Below are positions 14,821 to 18,320 of a stretch of DNA of 18,320 bases, piece after piece. Made by a program: the position numbers and the translations under genes. This stretch comes from JAYEJW01 sp034716535 (GTDB lineage: Bacteria > Pseudomonadota > Gammaproteobacteria > Chromatiales > Chromatiaceae). Under the pieces are notes generated by a model. It was given only the letters and a program-made list of their open reading frames with translations, did not search any database and was not told the origin of the DNA. Every line of letters begins with the position of its first letter. Positions within the stretch are counted from its first letter, which is position 1. Location of the stretch: the NCBI GenBank assembly GCA_034716535.1, contig JAYEJW010000006.1, positions 1 to 18,320 on the forward strand, written 5' to 3'.

Positions 14821-16614
14821 TTAAGGTGAATGTTCATACACGGGAAATGTCAGCCGGAATCGCGTTCCCTCGCCCCGCCGGCTCTCTACCTCGATACTGC
14901 CTTCGTATTTGCGTACGATCTGGCGTACCACGTACAGACCCAGCCCTTCCCCCTCATCGGGTCCTTTGGTCGTGAAAAAGGGGTCGAAGATCTTGTCCAG
15001 GTCCTCCTCGGCGATCCCGGGACCTGTATCCGCGATAGCGATCAGGATCCGTTCGTCTTCTCGCCACGCGGCGATATCCAGTACGCCCTGGTTCCGCATG
15101 GCCTGGAGACCGTTGCGAATGATGTTTAGGAACACCTGCTGGATCTCGTCCGCCTTGGCCCACAGGGGAGGAATTGGCCGCAGGTCCAGATCGATCCGCA
15201 CCTGATCGTCCAACAGAGCGGCACGCGTCAGGGCCAGCGCCTCGCGCAACCGCTCCCCCACGTCCACGGGCTCCAGCTCGTGCCTGGAGGCGGGTCGCAC
15301 ATAGCCCGCGAGGTTTTTCACGATCTCCGCGATATGGCGCGCGTACTTGATGATGTCCCGGGCGTAATCGCGGCACTGCCCTGGATCGGCGCCGTCACGC
15401 ACCGCTTCCGCGGTGCCTAGGATGGCGTATAAGGGGTTGTTGATCTCGTGACCGATGCCCGCGCTCATACGGCCCACGGCCGCCGTTTTCTCGACCTGGA
15501 CGAGCTGCGCCACCGCCGCCTCCTTCTCCGCCACGGCTGCTTCGACCTGCTGCTCCAGCCCGCCGATGAGCCGGCGCAGCTGGCCGCGCATATGGTCGAT
15601 CTCCCGCGCAAGATCCCCGATCTCGTCGCGGCTGCGGATCGCGGGCACCTGATCCAGCCCCCCCGCCGCGATCCGCGAGGCCACGGCCCGTAGCTCGCGG
15701 ATCGGCTGCACGATTCGGCGCCCGGCGTACCAGGCCAGCACGGCGAGAAGCGCCATCGCGAGGATGCCGGCGAGGGCGACGGCCCATCTCAGACTGTGGG
15801 CCGGCGCGAAGATCTCCGCGGAGTCCTGCCAGACGAAGGTGACCCAGCGCTCTCCCGCTGGCTGCAGTTCGTTGACGAGCCCCAGGGGGGCGTGGCCGAT
15901 CACCGAGAGCTTGCGGCCCCCGTGGCCGTCGCTGTCCGCCCGCACCCAGCCACCGTGATCCACCGCGACTCTTTGCACCAGGCCCGGATCGTCGATGCGG
16001 CTGCCAGTGACCAGGAGCGGGCAGCTGACGATGGTGCCCTGCTGGTCCACCACCATCATATGACCGGTGTCGCCGAAACGGATCGGATAGACCAGGGGAT
16101 CGAGAACCTGTTTGGCGCCATAGTCCCGGTGAAGCCAGCCTCGGGAACCGTCTCTCCCCTCAATAGGCACCGAGACCCGGAAACGATAAGAGCCATGCGC
16201 CTCCGCCTCGCGTACACTTCGCAGGCGAGCTCCGGCACCTGGGTCCATCCCCCCAGCAGGCGCAATCCAGGACCGGCTGGCGTGCGTCCGCGCCGCGGGC
16301 CCTTCTGTCGGCCAGATCAGCCGCCCCCCTTCCGGACTCCCGGCGAGAAAGCCGAGTACCTCCGCGTCGTCCTGCGCAAGCCGCGCCAGCTCGCGATCAG
16401 CCTGAACCAGCCGTTCGATCTCCCGGTCGACCCGCGAGGCACTGTCCTGCGCAAGGGCCTGAAAGCTCGCGCCGATGGTCTGCAATAGCTCTGTCCGGCC
16501 CTCGACGTAGGCGAACGTGAGTCCGGTCAAGAGCGGAACCGTTCCCACCGTCAGGAAAGCCAGCACCAGCTTGCCCAAAAGGCCGAGCTCGCTACGTTTG
16601 CGGGTTGGGTTCAT
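14821..16614 (-). CDS. Membrane sensor histidine kinase with periplasmic Cache-like domain
   Basis: 597 residues from ATG 16614; an in-frame TTG at 16638 is an alternative and neither has a strong ribosome binding site. Order: transmembrane helix 1 (about 15-36), periplasmic sensor domain (37-275) with GDTGHMMVVDQQGTIVS typical of double-Cache sensors, helix 2 (277-297), HAMP linker (298-350), coiled coil (351-378), HisKA with H389 in GIGHEINNPLYAILG, and HATPase with N-box NIIRNGLQAM (497-506), DTGPGI (529-534) and GEGLGL (555-560). It senses a periplasmic ligand and phosphorylates the adjacent receiver. The layout resembles kinases of the NtrB/AtoS-like HisKA group. Ligand unknown; iodate or a related oxyanion is a guess from position only. 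Confidence 0.9.
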   Translation of the reverse strand: MNPTRKRSELGLLGKLVLAFLTVGTVPLLTGLTFAYVEGRTELLQTIGASFQALAQDSASRVDREIERLVQADRELARLAQDDAEVLGFLAGSPEGGRLIWPTEGPAARTHASRSWIAPAGGMDPGAGARLRSVREAEAHGSYRFRVSVPIEGRDGSRGWLHRDYGAKQVLDPLVYPIRFGDTGHMMVVDQQGTIVSCPLLVTGSRIDDPGLVQRVAVDHGGWVRADSDGHGGRKLSVIGHAPLGLVNELQPAGERWVTFVWQDSAEIFAPAHSLRWAVALAGILAMALLAVLAWYAGRRIVQPIRELRAVASRIAAGGLDQVPAIRSRDEIGDLAREIDHMRGQLRRLIGGLEQQVEAAVAEKEAAVAQLVQVEKTAAVGRMSAGIGHEINNPLYAILGTAEAVRDGADPGQCRDYARDIIKYARHIAEIVKNLAGYVRPASRHELEPVDVGERLREALALTRAALLDDQVRIDLDLRPIPPLWAKADEIQQVFLNIIRNGLQAMRNQGVLDIAAWREDERILIAIADTGPGIAEEDLDKIFDPFFTTKGPDEGEGLGLYVVRQIVRKYEGSIEVESRRGEGTRFRLTFPVYEHSP

Positions 16615-16703
16615 GGATTGACCGCGTCTTCCATCCAAGCGTTACAAGCCCATGCCGATAGCTTAGACAAAATCCAAGAAGCGCGGTGGGTTGTTGCGGA
16701 CCC

Positions 16704-17417
16704 TTAGTTTCCCGCCAGCAGATAGCGCATAGCCTCCAACATCACCGACGACGGCGTCTGGTGCGGGAAGACGAAGCGCAGGGTGCCGTCCTGGTCGATC
16801 AGATACACGGCCGCCGAGTGGTTGACCGCATAGCCGAACGCGGACCCTTCGAGCTGCACCTGGTAGTACTTGGCACCGTAGAGCTTGGACACCTCGGCGA
16901 TCTCCTCTTCCGTGCCCGTAAGGCCGAGATAGGCCGGATGGAAATAATCCAGGTACTCCTCGAGCTGCTTCGGGGTATCGCGCTGGGGGTCCACACTGAC
17001 GAACATCGGCTGCACGCCACGCAGCTTTGCTTCATCCAGCTCGTTCAGGGCAGCTGACATGTAGGCCAGTGAGGTCGGACAGACATCCGGGCATTTGGTG
17101 TAGCCGAAAAAGAGCATCACCACCTTGCCGCGGAAGTCCTGCAACGAGACGGGACCCCTGGATGACACCAAGGTGAAGTCGCCGCCGAGCGGGGCCTCCG
17201 CCGTTTCGGGGACCTCGTCGGCAATGACGCCGAGGCTCCACAACAGGGCGACGAGCGCGAGAATCGATACTGCCTGTCTCCTTCGGGCTTTCCAAGAAAT
17301 GAGGAGTCCCTTCGAGACGGTCTGTTCGGTGGGGTGAGTCGGGTACCTCGGTCCAGTGAACCGAGGAAACCCGGTCAACGGCCGTCCATGGATGGACGGA
17401 CTTGACCGCTGCTCCAT
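16704..17417 (-). CDS. SCO1/SenC/PrrC family copper protein
   Basis: A thioredoxin-fold copper protein with the SCO metal site C109-PDV-C113 (GYTKCPDVCPTSLAY) and H200 (VNHSAAVYL), numbered from ATG 17417. A membrane helix (VSILALVALLWSLG, about 50-63) anchors it with the domain in the periplasm. SCO proteins deliver copper to the CuA site of cytochrome oxidase or act as thiol-disulfide redox proteins. The start is uncertain: ATG 17417 lacks a good ribosome binding site, the frame is open up to GTG 17486, and strong hairpins at 17346-17408 suggest a shorter coding region; no standard start codon is found downstream of them. It sits between the haem-protein and kinase genes on the same strand and may support the respiratory components. 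Confidence 0.85.
   Translation of the reverse strand: MEQRSSPSIHGRPLTGFPRFTGPRYPTHPTEQTVSKGLLISWKARRRQAVSILALVALLWSLGVIADEVPETAEAPLGGDFTLVSSRGPVSLQDFRGKVVMLFFGYTKCPDVCPTSLAYMSAALNELDEAKLRGVQPMFVSVDPQRDTPKQLEEYLDYFHPAYLGLTGTEEEIAEVSKLYGAKYYQVQLEGSAFGYAVNHSAAVYLIDQDGTLRFVFPHQTPSSVMLEAMRYLLAGN
17346..17408. other. Two adjacent inverted repeats in the SCO leader or 5-prime coding region
   Basis: First: CCTCGGT (17346-17352) and ACCGAGG (17360-17366), 7-base loop. Second: CCGTCCAT (17382-17389) and ATGGACGG (17392-17399) around GG, extended after short unpaired gaps by CGGTCAA (17372-17378) and TTGACCG (17402-17408). No T-run follows on the minus strand. Confidence 0.7.
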
Positions 17418-17487
17418 GGATGGCTGACTACCTGTTTGTCTGCTGTTTACCAGGTCGGCTCGGTGGGAACAAATCAATCTGCCCACC

Positions 17488-18320
17488 TTACGACTCCCTG
17501 CGCTGCGACCGGACCAGCGAGAATCCGGCCAGAAACGCCAGCAGACCGATGCCGGCGGGCAGACCGAAGGTCTTGGCGATATTGGACTCCGGCGGCAGCG
17601 TCAGCCAGTACCAGGTGCTGAGCGTGTGCTTCGAGCCCACCTCGCCATTGCTGCCGTCCCAGTTGGCGAAGGCGATCGGGATGAAGCGGCCGTCGTCGAA
17701 GCTCACGTCCCCCTCGGCATCCCGGCGGCCGCGCTTCATCAGCACACGCCAGCGGCCGTCCTTCCACTCGCCCTGGGCGCTCAGACTGGTGTCGTCCTCA
17801 CGTACTTTCAGCTCCTCGTCCGGCCCACTGGCGTCGATCAGGGCCGCGCGGGCGGGCATTTCCGGCTCGCGGCTTCCGGCGTTCCAGTACCAGATGGTGG
17901 TCGGGCGCGCCGCATCGCCATGACGGTACAGGGGCTTGACCACCACAGGTTCGGTCTCGAACGAGGTCTCCAGGGGAAACTCCATGGCCAGGGCGTCTGC
18001 GTGCATCTCCAGGCTTTCGTCCATGAGCTCGGTGAAATACTCGTCCCCCGGCAGGCTCATGGTACGGTCGTCTACCTCCAGCAGAAAGGCGACATCTTTC
18101 TCATTGTAGGCCACGCGTACGGTTACCGCGTCGTTCAGGGGGGTGAACAGGCGCTCCTCCTTGATGATGTTGGGCACCAGGTACAGGGTGGTGGGGGGAA
18201 CCTCGTTCCAGCGTTCGTCGTCGGCTCTTGCCGGCAGCGCGCCATCCAGGCGTTTCGCAGTGATCAGACCCGACTCGGACGGCGGCGGCGTGGTCTCCCG
18301 CAGGCTGTAGACGTAGTTGG
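17488..18320 (-). CDS. Ethylbenzene-dehydrogenase-type haem-binding protein, C-terminal part
   Basis: The frame is open to the window edge, so the N-terminus is missing; about 276 residues are visible. The stretch beginning ITAKRLDGALPARADDERWNE and continuing through VAYNEKDVAFLLEVDD and the WKDGRWRVLMKR and FIPIAFANWDG blocks matches the haem b-binding domain of ethylbenzene dehydrogenase gamma subunits and relatives (DdhC, ClrC, SerC group, EB_dh family). The visible start NYVYSLRE looks like the last helix of a c-type cytochrome domain, so the whole protein may be a cytochrome c plus EB_dh fusion; that part lies outside the window. A C-terminal helix (FGLPAGIGLLAFLAGFSLV) followed by RSQRRES anchors it in the membrane. 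It likely transfers electrons in the periplasm. No internal start is needed; the GTG at 18177 is not the true start. Confidence 0.75.
   Translation of the reverse strand, partial: NYVYSLRETTPPPSESGLITAKRLDGALPARADDERWNEVPPTTLYLVPNIIKEERLFTPLNDAVTVRVAYNEKDVAFLLEVDDRTMSLPGDEYFTELMDESLEMHADALAMEFPLETSFETEPVVVKPLYRHGDAARPTTIWYWNAGSREPEMPARAALIDASGPDEELKVREDDTSLSAQGEWKDGRWRVLMKRGRRDAEGDVSFDDGRFIPIAFANWDGSNGEVGSKHTLSTWYWLTLPPESNIAKTFGLPAGIGLLAFLAGFSLVRSQRRES

Noticed and set aside
1..18320. tRNA, rRNA or insertion sequence genes
   Set aside because: I saw no tRNA-like cloverleaf, rRNA segment, transposase or integrase coding sequence, nor paired terminal repeats with target duplications.

Overview
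The window is 18.3 kb of GC-rich proteobacterial DNA. Tat-exported molybdoenzyme, di-haem peroxidases, a SCO protein and hybrid-kinase remnants suggest a Gammaproteobacterium or Betaproteobacterium with periplasmic respiration; the exact taxon cannot be read from the sequence. The main result is a dissimilatory iodate reductase (Idr) type operon on the minus strand, about 8.4-14.0 kb. Its transcription order is di-haem peroxidase (idrP2), di-haem peroxidase (idrP1), Rieske subunit (idrB), then molybdopterin catalytic subunit (idrA). The large and small subunits resemble arsenite oxidase AioA/AioB, but the two coupled cytochrome c peroxidase-like genes are the hallmark of Idr and are not part of aio operons.

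Upstream of idr on the same strand (14.4-18.3 kb) lie, in transcription order: the C-terminal part of a membrane-anchored ethylbenzene-dehydrogenase-type haem-binding protein that runs off the window, a SCO1/SenC copper protein, a membrane histidine kinase, and a single-domain response regulator. A 406-bp gap with palindromes separates these from idrP2 and probably holds the idr promoter. Downstream of idrA three stem-loops in a row, the last a textbook intrinsic terminator, separate it from an exported LVIVD-repeat beta-propeller gene.

The left part (0-6.8 kb) looks like accessory DNA under decay. It starts with a truncated exported protein (minus, off the edge) and the remnant of a hybrid sensor kinase with a nonsense codon and an internal deletion. 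A plus-strand group follows: an AurF-like diiron protein, an ArsM/UbiE-like methyltransferase with a one-base frameshift, and a cupin. Facing it is a secreted-protein gene broken by an in-frame stop beside a (GATGCC)4 repeat. Then comes a minus-strand operon of a DUF6356-like membrane protein, a previously uncalled 26-codon ORF with a strong ribosome binding site, and an exported isochorismatase-family hydrolase. A divergent AraC-type regulator lies next to it and is the likely controller.

Working model (inference): the kinase and receiver sense an external signal and affect idr expression; IdrB and IdrA fold together and leave by Tat; IdrAB reduces iodate in the periplasm with electrons from the c-type/b-type cytochrome pool; IdrP1 and IdrP2 remove peroxide-like by-products. 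The LVIVD protein, the haem protein and SCO are candidate accessory factors. Three broken genes in the first 4.2 kb against none in the idr half suggest a boundary between decaying and maintained DNA.
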